Shown: in pieces, positions 24,294-37,079 of the stretch | How positions within the stretch are numbered: the stretch's first letter is position 1 | How the letters are laid out: each line of letters starts with the position of its first letter | Assembly (NCBI RefSeq): GCF_016545825.1 | Contig: NC_052616.1 | Location: 7,068,001 to 7,132,000 of the forward strand | Direction: 5' to 3' | DNA length: 64,000 bases | DNA from: Eucalyptus grandis | Lineage: Eukaryota; Streptophyta; Magnoliopsida; Myrtales; Myrtaceae | The notes under the pieces: model-generated | The model's database searches: none | Told to the model about the DNA's origin: nothing | What the model saw: only the letters and a program-made list of their open reading frames with translations | Program-made: the position numbers and the translations under genes

Positions 24294-24480
24294 GATTCCT
24301 CTAATGGGTTTCCGAGATAAGGTCAAGAACTATGCCTTCAACTCATCTCTTCCTTCTCAAACTTTCTCCTCCTGTTCTGACATTTTCTTAAGCCTGAACG
24401 CTGCCTCCATATGATTTTCACTGAAACCAGCATCTGCTAATAGAGAACTTCTCACATTGAAGATATTAGCAGAACTGAGA

Positions 24481-26595
24481 ATGTGGGCATTGTGCATTGG
24501 AGCTCTAATCATTATAAGCATCACACACTGGGTCTACAGATGGAGAAATCCCAGATGTGATGGAAAGCTCCCGCCAGGTTCAATGGGGTGGCCACTTCTA
24601 GGCGAGACCCTTCAGTTCTTCACTCCAAACACAACTCATGACATCGCTCCATTCATCAAAGAGAGAATGGAGAGGTGACTAAAATCTAAAGTTAGGACAC
24701 CGCTACTCTTGCCTTTTCTAATAAATTGCTAATGTTCCAGAAAATTTTTCAGGTATGGGCCAATATTTCGTACCAGTTTGGTTGGTCGTCCAGTTGTAGT
24801 ATCAACAGACCCTGATTTCAGTCATCTCATCTTCCAACAAGAAGGGCACTTGGTCGAGAGCTGGTATCCAGACACCTTCACAGAGATCTTTGGGCGGCAG
24901 AACGTGGGTTCTTTGCATGGTATTATGTACAGGTACCTCAAGAACATGGTGCTCTATCTCTTTGGCCCAGAAAGCCTCAAGAAGATGCTCCCTGAAATTG
25001 AGGAAGTTGCAATTCAAAGGTTAAAGCAGTGGTCGAATCAGGACAAGGTTGAAGTAAAAGATGCAACTGCAAGTGTAATGCAGCCTAAACTCTGCTCTCT
25101 GACTCAGATATTCCTCCAAAAGAGATCCTAATTCGAGCATATGCATGAACTTATGGTCTCTGCAGATGATATTTCATTTGACAGCAAAGAAGCTGATAAG
25201 TCATGACTCGGATAGCTCGCCAGAGAATCTGAGAGCGAATTTTGATGCCTTTATAAAGGGATTGATTTCCTTTCCTCTAAATATGCCTGGAACAGCCTAT
25301 CACAAATGTCTACAGGTAAACTGAATTAATTCGACAACATTAAATAATGTAATTTTCCTCCTCTTTGGTTCCATTTCCCAATTCAGGGGGAAAAAGAAAT
25401 GGAAATGACTGATTTTGACATGCTGAAGAACCATATTATGGTATCAACCTTGTCCCTTTGTGATCCTGAATCAGGGCAGGGAAAAGGCAATGAGAATGCT
25501 GAAGAACCTAATGCAAGAAAGACAAGCAACGCCCAAGAAGCACCGAAGTGATTTTTTTGATTATGTCCTGGAAGAACTTCAGAAAGAGGGAACATTACTC
25601 ACGGAGGCAATCGCTCTGGATTTAATGTTTGTGCTACTTTTTGCCAGCTTTGAGACCACATCCTTGGCTCTTACACTAGCCATCAAGTTTCTTTCAGATC
25701 ATCCTAGGGTGCTGAAACAACTCACGGTCTGTAAAATTCTACCTTTTTGGTTCCACTGTATAATTTTACCAATAGGTCTTAAGTGCTGGCAAACTTTCCC
25801 TGAATCCTTATGCTTATGGCAGGAAGAGCATGAGGCCATTCTCAGGAAAAGGGATGATGCTACTCCTGGAATTTCATGGAAGGAGTACAAATTAATGACA
25901 TATACATTTCAGGTGGGTTATAACCATTCAAAATATCAGGTAGAGATTATACGTGCATCTGTATGGCTCTAATAAAATTCATCCTTCAGTTCATAAATGA
26001 GACTGTAAGACTAGCAAATATAGTTCCAGGGATCTTCCGAAGAGCACTAAGAGACATCCAGTTCAAAGGTATGTACAACGGAATCCCTAGGCGTTCTATT
26101 GTAACTAAGATAATAAATTCATGCCCACCTTGACGAAGCAAAAAGCCCAATGTAAATGCAGGATACACCATACCAGCAGGATGGGCGGTTGTGGCATGTC
26201 CACCGGCTGTACACCTGAACCCCATGAAATACGAAGATCCTCTTTCATTCGATCCAGAAAGATGGGAGGTGGGTCCTGCATCTGTGGATTTCCACTTTTG
26301 GTGCACCAGCGAGCAATTCAGTGCAAAAGAATTTGTGTGAATAACTTACTAAGCCATTTAATGTGCTAATCGAAATTGGTGGTCAAACACAGGGAATTGA
26401 AGTGAATGGTGCATCTAAACATTTCATGGCTTTTGGCGGTGGTATGAGATTTTGTGTTGGAACAGACTTCACAAAAGTCCAGATGGCTGTCTTTCTTCAT
26501 TGCTTGGTTACCAAGTACAGGTAAACAGTTTATGAAAGTTTATTGTGGATGAGTGTTCCCGAATTTGCATGGCAAACAAGCTTTCATGTACAGAC

Positions 26596-26634
<39 letters not shown>

Positions 26635-26768
26635 GACCTTTTCTTCAAACTTTCAGGTGGCAAATAATCAAGGGAGGCAACATTGTCCGAACCCCTGGCC
26701 TCCAATTTCCAGATGGCTTTCACATTCAGCTCATGAAGAAAGATGGACTGAATCTGGAAGACGCATAA
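24481..26768 (+). CDS. Cytochrome P450, CYP87A-type
   Basis: Haem-thiolate monooxygenase anchored in the ER membrane. The CYP87 clade acts on terpenoid/steroid-like substrates in some plants; the substrate here is unknown. Exons: 24481-24674, 24753-25074, 25166-25315, 25475-25726, 25823-25912, 25990-26068, 26162-26268, 26393-26520, 26657-26768, giving 477 residues. Seen: N-terminal anchor MWALCIGALIIISITHWVY, PPGS hinge (about 38), I-helix FASFETT (278-284), ExxR at 340-343, PERW at 394-397, and haem loop FGGGMRFCVG with Cys419. All catalytic hallmarks are intact. The C terminus matches CYP87A in style (NIVRTPGLQFPDGFHIQL). An upstream in-frame TTG at 24457 is not a plausible start. Intron 3 contains a partial duplicate of the exon 4 acceptor region; only the downstream acceptor preserves frame. 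Intron 8 holds an AG microsatellite. Confidence 0.93.
26597..26632. repeat. (AG)18 microsatellite in P450 intron 8
   Basis: 36 bases of perfect AG repeat, 24 bases before the exon 9 acceptor at 26655-26656. It lies where it could displace or influence the polypyrimidine tract, which is reduced to TTTTCTTCAAACTTTCAG. Confidence 0.95.
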
Positions 26769-27090
26769 AACTCCAGAATAGCCAAAATCAACACTTCAAA
26801 TGCATGTCATTGTCATTCGAGCATCAAGCGTGCGTAAACTGAGGGAATCCTACTGGCATCCTCCAATCAGATTGCTTGAAGAGCCGCTGAATAGGAAAGC
26901 CTGACAAGAAGATGGCAAATTACACAGAAGCAAGGAGCTATCAGAGTCTTTTCAACAGAGATCAATTGATAATTCAGACACTACATTTTTTTAATTTCAT
27001 CTTGCTCAAGAGAATAGGCTGAACATGTAACTTCAATCACCGAGAAAATTTGTTAATAGAAAATCTTTCTTGCAAAACAGAGTACCTCTG

Positions 27091-27757
27091 TCAATCTTTT
27101 TGGTTGAGACAACTTATATCCATCTCTAAATAGAGAGTTTGCAGCTCCTCAGCCTTTCTTCTACGTACTCGCCCTGCCTGAGAGAAGAGAAAAGAAACAA
27201 CGAAACAGAACATCTAGTCAAATTAAGAGGAGACACATCACCTGGAGACTCAAACAAGAGAGATAGAAGACAATTACAGCGCTCCGTGATATATGTCCTC
27301 CCTCGCTAATGCAATGTGGATCCCGCCCACATTTATGGTCGTGGGTACTATGACTGCATCTTTTCTTATCAATTCTGCAACAATCAATTTCCCCGTAGCA
27401 CCAGCGACTGTTTTGCGAGAGTAAGACGACAAGCATTTTCAATTTCACCGACAATTTTCCGATCGTCTTTACAGTTCGGCTTAGAACCTTATTTCTGGGA
27501 AGAAAAAGTTCAGAAGAATCACGTTCTGGTGTAAAACCCATCGGAAACACCACTGAGACCGCGACTCTGGTAATCTCTTTGCTGCTTATGAAGAAAACAT
27601 TCAACTTCTCTACTGGCGCCACGGACGAAATCTGAAATTGCTTAAAAATCAATGTCGTCTCAGGCACATATCTCCTTCGCATAGGAAACTTCCGAGCAGG
27701 ACACGCCGGATCGCCGAGAATCGCAATCGATTCACAGCATCGAAACAACCGAGCCAT
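27091..27757 (-). CDS. Unidentified small protein, candidate gene
   Basis: Seen: a minus-strand ORF from the ATG at 27757 (MARLFRCCESIAILGDPACP) runs open to 27242. It can be spliced across a 64-base intron (27178-27241: GTGATG donor, acceptor preceded by the pyrimidine run TTTCTTTTCTCTTCTCTCAG) into 27091-27177. That exon adds AGRVRRRKAEELQTLYLEM and then stops. The total is 200 residues, basic, with no motif I recognise. Upstream, 27760-28110 is CpG-rich like a promoter/5' leader. It contains a possible leader intron with a GTAAGA donor near 28001 and a short upstream ORF beginning MTVDCLKW. The gene is convergent with the P450 (stop 26768). It could equally be a non-coding RNA or have more introns than drawn. 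Confidence 0.3.
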
Positions 27758-28320
27758 TCACACAGTTCACCTCGAGCAGCTGTTGCTTCAACGTCGGAAA
27801 CACAAAACGCCATCAGTCAATTGCCACTTCAGGCAGTCCACAGTCATCACTCGACGAGCACGCTCCGATCAAACTACTACCGCCTAGCTCGCTCCTGCAC
27901 AAGCTGACGCTCGCCGCCCGCCGCCGTTTCTGCGTCGGAAACAAAAGCGACGACGCGCGACGGCGAGCGCGATAAACACTGAAAGCGGAAAGGATTCTTA
28001 CGGAAACCGCGCGAAACCGTCCCTTCTTCGCGAGCCGCGCAGCCTTCGATTCGGAGAGCGCTCGAACTGCAATGGAGGAAGAAGAAGAAGAAGCAGAGGA
28101 GAGCGAATGGAGCTAGAATTTCAGGGATTCGAAGGAGGTCGGAGGCTCTTGCGAGAGTGCGGTTTCTCTCTGGCTTTATGATGATGATGAGGATGATGAT
28201 GATGATGATTTTGACTTTTTGACCGCCAACGCTTCAAACGGTTGCTGCGCTCATTGGTCGAAATGCGCGCCACAATTTTAATTCCTCTCGAATTTTTATG
28301 CGCCGGGATTTCTATCTTTG
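27758..28320 (-). other. CpG-rich leader/promoter-like island of the unidentified minus-strand gene
   Basis: CpG-dense sequence with a GAA/CTT-rich stretch near 28075-28100 and a GAT trinucleotide repeat at about 28178-28210. Composition contrasts sharply with the AT-rich flanks and resembles other 5' gene ends in this window. No long ORF. Confidence 0.4.
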
Positions 28321-29645
28321 CACCCATAAATTATTTTATCAAGCGTCTTCAAAAAGAATATTAATTATAGAAGTTGCTAATTTGATGATCTACTGATTTA
28401 TTATTTTGCAAGTGAAAAATAAAACAATTGACTTTTTGTGTATTCAATAGTGAAGAGTAAAAAGAACTGGATCGAACAAACTAATTTTTGATGATTTTCA
28501 GTTCTTAAAATTTAGAATAAGTGAACCTTGGTCCTTTTCTTGGTTCCAAGTGTAAATCCATTGATCGATTTTTTATTTTTTTTAACTTCTTATTATTCCA
28601 AATTTCCAAAACTCTAATACTTATTCTTTTCTCACTTAGTCACTCAAGTATGATGTGTAATGTAGACTTTGGATGCATTTTAAGTAAAACTTGTGAACTT
28701 TGTAGCATACTCTTGTAGCTATTGTTATGATTCATAAACTTTATAGCAAACTCATAGACTTGGTTCTTGATGACCATTATAGTTTTATCCGTACAAATCA
28801 TCATGTTTAGCTTATCATAAGCTTGATTTACAAAAACATCACTTGTGTAATAGTTTAGACACAAAACAATACTTGCAAACTCATAGCAAAAAAGGAAAAA
28901 AAGAAAGTATATACAACCAATTATTGGACTCTAATCAATTGGTCAAGAATGAATTTGATTACTAGGATGGGATATGATATTGGTTTGGTTTTTAGTTACG
29001 ATGGTTTCCAATTCTATAAATTAAGAATAGATTCTTTTGGTTTAATTTTCAATTTTAGGATGGGAACTGGCTTAAACCAATCCACCCTAAAACGATCACT
29101 CTTAATTAATATAGATATGGTTTCATGTTCACAATATTAGTAGTTAGATAAAAAAAAATTCAAAAACCCAGATTTTTTATTTCCCACCCGATTCCTCATC
29201 CGTTTCGAACGAATGGGCGGCACGGGCCATGACGTAAATAACCCAAAAAGTCAAGGGCGGTCTTCGGAGCATCGAACCCAAACACAGAGGACCTCGTGTG
29301 GCCGCTCCTTCGACCAATAGCGAACTCCCCTCCCGCTGACATGCGCCGGCCCCCACCACTACAGAAAAAAATCTCTCTTCCCCGATTGGGCCCCCTCACC
29401 TCCCACCGCTACGCATGTCGTCACCCGATTGCTCCCCCGCGCGGACCGCTCACGTGGCGCGCCCCCATTCGCCCTCAATAAACAAAGATATAGTTCTTAT
29501 TTTTTTTTTTAATTCGCGTTTTTTCTTTTCCTTTTTACCAGTCTGTACTTTGTAGTGACTTCCTGGTGACCACCTTTGTAATAATAATAAACTATAAGCG
29601 GACGCCATTGCCTGCTCCCTCCCCTCCCTCTGATCTGACCCCTCC

Positions 29646-32600
29646 ATGCGCGGCGAGATGGCCGGGGACGCCGTGCCGGAGCCGGGGCCCGGCCGGTACC
29701 GGGCCGTGGCCGATCGGTGCCGGCGGCTCGAGGCCAGCCAGGCCGAGCTCACGGAGCAGCTCGCCGAGCTCGCCGAGCCCGGGGAGCTCCAACCCCGGCG
29801 ACGACGTGGCGTCGCGGCCGCCGCTGCCGCCGGGCGCGGGGCCCGATCCGCTCGGGCGGTTTCCGGGGGCCTTCCGCGGAGGAAGCCCGTATCGGAGGAT
29901 CCTGGAGTCGATTGGACACGCCGTTCACGTCTGCAGAGCTTCTTCGCGGAAGATCGTGTACTGGTGCGTTCTCGTTTTTCGGTTTTGAAATTTCTGTGAG
30001 AATCTCGGCTCGCGATTGCGGTGGCCGATTGGCTCTTGATTCTCGTATTGGAAGATGAAGATTGTTTTGGCGTTGAAGTCGGGAGTGTATGGAGCAGCTA
30101 GAGCTTCTTCAGAGGATATCATCTGATATGCTACGCGCTTGTTCATGCGAAGTCATTGGAAGTTGCGCTTGCGATTGTTCGTGTGCTTGTTTTGCGTGTA
30201 TGAATAGCGGAGAACTATGGATGTCCAGTTACTTGGGCGCGAATTTTGATTCTGATTGCCTGTTCACTCTTCGAGTTTGTATTGGAAGTTGAAGAGCGTC
30301 TATGATTTTTAAACCGGTTTGAAAGTGCCAAGGAACTCCTGTAATTGTTGTGGATATAGAGATTTTGCTCCAGAAATAAGAAGAACACGAGAAACTAAAA
30401 AATCTCGTTGAACATGTGTGCAGCGTTTGTTGAAGTAACACCGATAATTTGAAGGAATTATTGGCGGTGAAATCTTAAAACTCGTATCGGTTCATAGGGA
30501 TAGAGATGTTCGACCTTTTGCGGTGCAATGCTGAAGTGCTGAGCTAAGGTGCTGTTGACTTCCCTTAAAAAGTTTTGACAGTTGGTGCTTAACCGACCCT
30601 AAAAAGAATTCTGTCTTTTTATGCTGTTCGTCACAGCTGATGGAAGATTGTGTTGGATGTTTGACCATGATACAGTGAATCCTGTGTTTAAGATGTCGAA
30701 TTTAATTTAGGAACATTTCTTGATGGGCTTTTCTCTTTTTTTTTTTTATGACTTCAAGATGGTGTTCCTATTCATGATGCATGGTCATAGGAGCTAAATA
30801 GTGAAGGTGTTTGACAAAAGTTCACACTGAACTTCTGGTCTTATAAACAAAATGCACAGTTATATTTTTTATTTGTCTTGGTTTTGGAAGGGCAGATAAT
30901 TGTAGAGCCAAAGTTTTATTGCTGAAGGGCTGAACATACTCTAAGCAATGTTTTAACTTTTTGTATTTCTTGACAAAATTTCCCAAAAGTTAGATAAGAA
31001 AGTATAGCGCTAATATAACAACAAATTTAGAGGTTTGAAATTTGTTTGATCAAAGACTAGTAATATCCAGAAGAACGTGAACCATTTTGAGATTATCCAA
31101 GAAAAATCTCTTCTCTCAATGAACTTGAATGCCAGATCCATACACGAAAGCTCAGATTATGATGCGTTTACCTATGTCCATTGAAATAATAATTAAAAGG
31201 TCCCTTCTTTCAAGTTACTGTTGTCACTTATAGTGTCTGAATCTTGTAACCAAAAGGTCAAGCAAAGAATCCTAGATGCCAGTATTTGCATCGAATATCT
31301 TTCAAATAGGTTCAAAAATCTTTTTAAAAGTAAACCCTTTCACTACATGATATACTGAGCTATATGTACTATTTTAAGCTCTTGTGAATATGCCGAAAGA
31401 ATATTTTCAAACACATTCTAGCAGGAACTAGTAACATTGGTCATATACCAATGTGGCTATTTTGGAAAGCATTCAGTCCTTTTTTCCAGGAAAGTGTAAC
31501 TTGGATCCTTCCGCCACATTTTACCCTTAGCTTTGCACTTCTTAAAGCAGGGAAATCTTCCGTTAGAGGCTGAGATAGAGAAATTTCATGTTTGCAATAT
31601 CTTGGTGAAGCTGCATCTGTATCTGAAGTCTATTTGTGCTTTTGAAATTCCAGGAACCACTCTGCTGAGAATCTCTATGGATGGAAAGACTATGAAGTCA
31701 TTGGACGAAGAGTTGATGAAATTCTAGTTGCTGAAGAACATTGTCCTTCTCTACAGAATATCATGGAAAAGCTGAGGTTTGGCCAGTCATGGTCAGGTCG
31801 GTTTCCTCTTAAGAAAAGGTCTGGTGAAATATTTATGGCTATGGTGACAAAAAGCCCGTTATATGAGGGTGGAGAGCTTGTTGGTGTTATCACTGTTTCA
31901 AGTGATGTGGCCCTTTTTAATGGTTTAAGCCTGGACAAATCAAGAGCAAATGAGGAGCATGCTAATGGCTTGCCTAAATCATGGGGTTTGAACTTGAAAA
32001 TGATTCAGTGGCAGCCACGGCCACAGATTGCACCTATACCACAAATTGCTTCCTCTGTTTCAAACCTGGTGCTTACACATTCCATGTCGTATTTCTCACT
32101 TTCTTCACCACTTTTCCCCTTTTATCATCTGCCCCTTCATTACTATTTTGGAAATTGCTGAAGCTTGGAGATAGTTGACAGAGACTTCATTATTTTGTTC
32201 ACAGGCGTCCAAAGTTCTACCTCGCAGATGTGGGGACAATACACAGAATCCACGTGTCGGTGGACAGCATGATGCAATAGAAACTGATGATGCTGTATTA
32301 GAAAAACCTGGTAAATTAGTAAGTCTCTGTCCTCTGATCCTATAAATAGCCACAGGATGAATTTCTCATATCTCTAAAGAAGCGATTGAAAATCATTGTC
32401 TTGTATTCCCAGTATTAACCTTGAGAAGATATGGTTGAATGAAGAGATTCCTTGAAAGGTGAATTGGCATGCTTATTTGCCCAAATCTATGAAAGTCTAT
32501 CAGTGTGTCTCAACAGCCTTTCCAAGAGTTTATTTTACCTTATTAAAATTTTGACAGTGTCAACTTTATAGATGGGCAATGCCTATTTTGCCCTTTCATT

Positions 32601-35600
32601 AGTTTCTACCATCTGATGTCAATATTGGGATGATGTTTGCATGGACACTCTTTCTTGGGATGCATGTCTGAGGTCTGAGTAGGAGGTCCCGCAGTTGACA
32701 TTTGAAGGTAAAGAGTAGATAAGCAACTTAGTTTGGCCAAACTTATTTAGCTTAATTGAAATTTTTTCCAGCTAAGTCCTGCCAATGGCTGTAACCTTGG
32801 GCCATTTCCTGTAATTTCGCATTACAAGATCTTGAACTGCAAAGCCAATAGTTTATCTGCATGAGTTTCCAAAGGAAGATTCTTGCAAATAGTCGGTTGC
32901 TGGGTTGTGTGCACCATCACAGGATGGTTTGTTGGAGGAGATCAGAGGTGACTTAGAGGTGAAGGCTGTCAAGATTTGTTTTGGTGTGTGGAAATATCTA
33001 ACTTTAGATCCAGCTTTAGCTTGCTAGATGGCAGTTTCACACCGGGAAGTTTCTAAGGCGCACACTTCTGTTGCAAGGGGAAGTTCAACATTGAATAGTT
33101 AAACTTCTACAGAATAGTTAATATGCTTATTTAATATTTAACATATTGACTTAAACTTTCCAGGCAGTGAAATATGGTTTAGCAAGATAAGCTAGTAGAA
33201 TGAGATTTTTGGATTCCTCTTTGGCATTTTGTTCAGTCCTAAACACTCTGCCACTTTGAATATAAGAATGTGAGCTAGAGGACTATCCACAACTGTGCAT
33301 ATATAGAGCATTATTCATTTATAAAATGGAACCTGTGCTGTGATAATGTTGCCATTCTATTGAAATTTTTTTGTATATTTTACTATTGTGTCTTGTGTTG
33401 GTTACTTTTTCATGATTGAACCAACTGCAGGCAGCAAAACTATTGGAAAAGCTGCACATTAAAGGTAATCGGAACCCGGTAAATGAAGATGAAAGTTACG
33501 ATCAGATCAAACATGCAAGTAATTGTCCAGTGAGAAATGGGGTGATGTGTGAGCCTAATGTTGCAACAGATTTGAAGGCATCGAATACCTGCCAGGGAAC
33601 TCTTCATCCCAATGTTATGGGAAAAAGTCCTGGCAGGAAAACTCCTGCTTTAGCTAAAAGAGAATCCATTGATTTGCACAGAGATGCACATCCTCCCACT
33701 TTCAGGGAGACTTCTGAGTTAGCATCCTCAAGGGAATGCAATGAGTGCTCTCAATTGCCTAAACCTGGAAATTTGTTGCCGAAAGTGCGCAACCAAGCCA
33801 GTGAGGAAACTGCTGAGCCAGGAGACTTGAAGGCCTTCTTGGTAAAGGATGAAGCACAAAAACTGCCTGATGGCAAACAGTTCCACATAAGCAATGGAGA
33901 AAGCGTCGGCAGCCATGACACTTCATCAAGCAAAAGTGATAGCGAGTTGAGTTATATGGTTGATTGCGAGATTCGCTGGGAAGATCTACAGCTGGGTGAA
34001 GAGATTGGGCAAGGTACAGTTTGGTCTCTCTTTATTATTTTGACTGACACTGGACTTCATACATCTAGATTTATGAGTTACATGTTTCAATTGAAAATAA
34101 AAAAGTTTCAGCTTGAGGAAGACTGGCTTAATCATGCTGTCCAATGAGAGTGGATATTTTTAAGCTTGTCTTAGTGGGCATCCTTTATTGTAGCCTACAA
34201 TATCAGTAAGATGGTAAATGAGAAAGGATATTGGGAAGTCCAAACATATGAATGTGAAGCCTAACACAGATTTCGACAAATTGCAAATTAATTATGCTTG
34301 TCTGACCTATGCTGCAGGTTCATATGCAGCGGTTTATCATGGCTTGTGGAAGGGATCGGTAATTACCTTAATTGATGCTTATATGTCATAATAAGAATGA
34401 CAAACAATATCTTGATCTTGGCAAATTGATTTGGTCCATCAGGATGTTGCTATTAAGGTCTATGTTGGGAATGAATATGGTGAAACCACTTTACAGGACT
34501 ACAAGAAAGAGGTACACTTGAAGTTGTTACTTTTAACTACATTCAGAACATGCTTCTCAATGATCATTTTTGGCTCTCCCTTGCCGTTATTCAGATCGAA
34601 ATAATGAAGAGACTGAGACATCCAAATGTTCTGCTGTTCATGGGAGCAGTCTACTCTAAGGAACGACCAGCCATTGTAACAGAATTCATGCCAAGGTAAG
34701 GAAATTATGGCAGTTTCCGATGCCTGGTCTTGCAATGATGCCAGGAGTAATACTTACTGTTTGTCAGATATTGAGAGTATAACTGTACGTGTGAGTTGGG
34801 GTGGTACTTTTCCTTTTCTTGTTATTACTTAGATGTATCAATTTCTTGCTGTCTTGATTGATCAGGGGAAGTCTCTTCAAGACGCTACACAAAAACAATC
34901 ATGTCTTAGACACAAGGCACCGTTTGAGAATGGCCCTTGATGTTGTGAGTCTCTCTCTCTCTCTCGTGCACGCACATGCGCAGCGGACACACAATGCACA
35001 TACTTACAAGCATGCAAGCATGAACATGATAATGACACTGTAGACGCTCTTCATTAGCGGATAAGTTGACTTGAATTAATTCCTCATTGCAGGCCAGAGG
35101 AATGAATTATTTGCATCACAGGAATCCACCAATAGTGCATCGAGACCTTAAATCTTCTAACCTGCTTGTTGATAAAAATTGGACCGTCAAGGTAATATAT
35201 GCCCAATATAGTGCAACGAGGACCTATAGTCTGTGGGTCTGTTAACATGACAACGTGCAGATCTATCGAGCCAAGAATTTACCAATTGTTTGATGTTATT
35301 TGTTTACAACTGTTGTTAGGTTGGAGACTTTGGTCTGTCAAGGTTGAAGAATGCCACGCTGTTAACAGCAAAATCTGGAAGAGGAACTGTAATAATATTC
35401 TCTTGTTGAGTCATTTGTTTCATGTGGCAATTCTTAGCATAAACAGAATCATTTGCTACTTGATTACTTCTCTATCTGTCTCTCATTTTGCTTGCAAGCT
35501 ATAGTCTGTGGGTCTGTTGACTCCAATTTTTCTGATGCAGCCTCAGTGGATGGCTCCTGAAGTCCTTCGTAATGAACCATCAGATGAAAAGTAATTTCTG

Positions 35601-36287
35601 GAGTCACCTTATATAATTCGTGATGAGATGTCTGATTTACTCCCGCCTCTCTTTTCTCTACATGGGATAATCAAAATGCGAGTTTCAATAAGTTAGTCTG
35701 CAAAAAGTTCTTGATAAAAATTATACCTATATGTTCTAATTATTGAAATTAGCAGCCACACATGTAGCCATATTTTTCTGATTTAAGAGAACTCACGCAT
35801 AAAATTGTATCTCCTATGACACGCAGGTCTGATGTGTACAGTTTCGGCGTAATACTATGGGAACTGATGACAGAATCCATTCCGTGGAGCAACTTAAATT
35901 CCCTTCAGGTACTCCACTCTCTCTCTCTCTCACACTTTGCCTACTAGTTTTTGCTTAAGTTGCTCTCCTCAAAACTGAAGGTTGTTGGAGTGGTTGGCTT
36001 CATGGATAGAAGATTGGACATGCCGGAAGGGATCGATCCCGTCATAGCATCCTTAATCCACGACTGCTGGCAGAGGTAACAAACATCCTCTAGCTTCTTT
36101 GTCGTCATATCTATCGTTATTTCCTCAGTGCACAGTTAAATTAAAGCTCATCATGACTTTGGCATTACTTGATATTATGAGCAGTGACCCGGGTAAGCGA
36201 CCTTCATTCGAAGTGATCCTGCAGAGGATGAGAAGCCTAGTCCGCAGTTGTGCGGCTGCCTCTGTCCGAAAGAACCCAGGTAGCTAA
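29646..36287 (+). CDS. PAS domain-containing RAF-like MAPKKK (apparent 1-base frameshift in exon 1)
   Basis: Predicted Ser/Thr kinase with an N-terminal PAS sensor; the plant RAF10/RAF11-type group is linked to ABA and seed dormancy (family knowledge). Exons: 29646-29963, 31654-32068, 32205-32318, 33431-34013, 34318-34358, 34443-34511, 34595-34695, 34866-34944, 35093-35191, 35320-35388, 35541-35590, 35827-35908, 35981-36075, 36185-36287; about 738 residues if the frameshift is allowed for. PAS covers about 82-205 ([17 protein letters not shown], then [17 protein letters not shown]). Kinase landmarks: glycine loop GQGSYAAV (about 475-482), VAIK Lys495, HRDLKSSN 589-596, DFG 609-611, WMAPE about 632-636. 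All are intact. In exon 1 the ATG frame ([20 protein letters not shown], ending about ELAEPG) does not reach the PAS frame ([18 protein letters not shown]). The switch falls at a GGGG run near 29780. This could be a sequencing error, a real lesion, or use of another start. Confidence 0.88.
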
Positions 36288-36704
36288 GGTAGTAATTCGA
36301 TTTGGAACCAAAGTTTTGTTTTTGTGCATATAGTGATCGAAATCTTCTTTACTTTCATAAAAAGAAAAACCGAAAGTAGGGTAAAAGAATCCCTGTGCAT
36401 AAGATCTGAAAGGGAACTCTCATCCAAAACTACGCCAAAGATGAGATGAGACGTTCCCCGTGTTATGAGAATTGAGAAGTGCACTTGATTGATGAATGCT
36501 ATAGAAATCACAAGGTATTTGTTGTTCTATTTTTTCCTTTGGCTGGGATATCGCAATGTATTTGTTGCTATAGACTTTGAGTAGACTGATTCGAGGAAGT
36601 TTTTTGATGTGGTTGGTAGTTGACAGCCTCGTTCCTCCCGATATATGTCCTTACATAGGTTATCGAGACAGTGGGCTTTATTTGGAATAGAAAGTTCTCT
36701 CGGA

Positions 36705-36941
36705 GGTTCCGTTTACTTTATGAAAATAAATAATTTAAAAACATTTTCTTATAAAAGATAGTTTATCTCACTTGCAAAATTAAATAAACAAGAAATGTTT
36801 TTATTGTCGATAAATATCTTTAGATATAAGTTATTATTAATAATGAATTTTTTATTACCTAATTATTTTAAACGATATGAGTAATTATTTTTAGAAAAAT
36901 ATTTTTTGTAGCATTCATTTTCTTGCTAAGCAAATGGAGTC
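36705..36941. mobile_element. MITE-like element, PIF/Tourist-style ends
   Basis: The left end GGTTCCGTTTACTTTATGAA and the inverted right end GACTCCATTTGCTTAGCAAG are imperfect inverted repeats. The interior is AT-rich and non-coding. The same left-end text appears at about 6755 (GCTTCCGTTTGTTTTGCATA) and 9270, so this is a dispersed family. No clear 3-base target duplication (GGA versus TTA), so limits are approximate. Confidence 0.45.
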
Positions 36942-37079
36942 TTAAGTTGAGATTTCCATCGTTGTGCATGTGCACAATGTGTTAAGTAACTTTCTAGCGA
37001 TGTTTGGCTAGAGAAGTGGTCGTTCATTGCTTCTCCCATGGAATGAAGAATGATACACAGAATTTCAGAGAGGTAAACG

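Noticed and set aside
29566..29988. 140-codon ORF as a separate gene upstream of the kinase
   Set aside because: Its 3' half is the PAS-entry frame of the kinase and its 5' half is a Ser/Pro-rich shadow. It opens with GTG, so it is part of the frameshifted exon 1.
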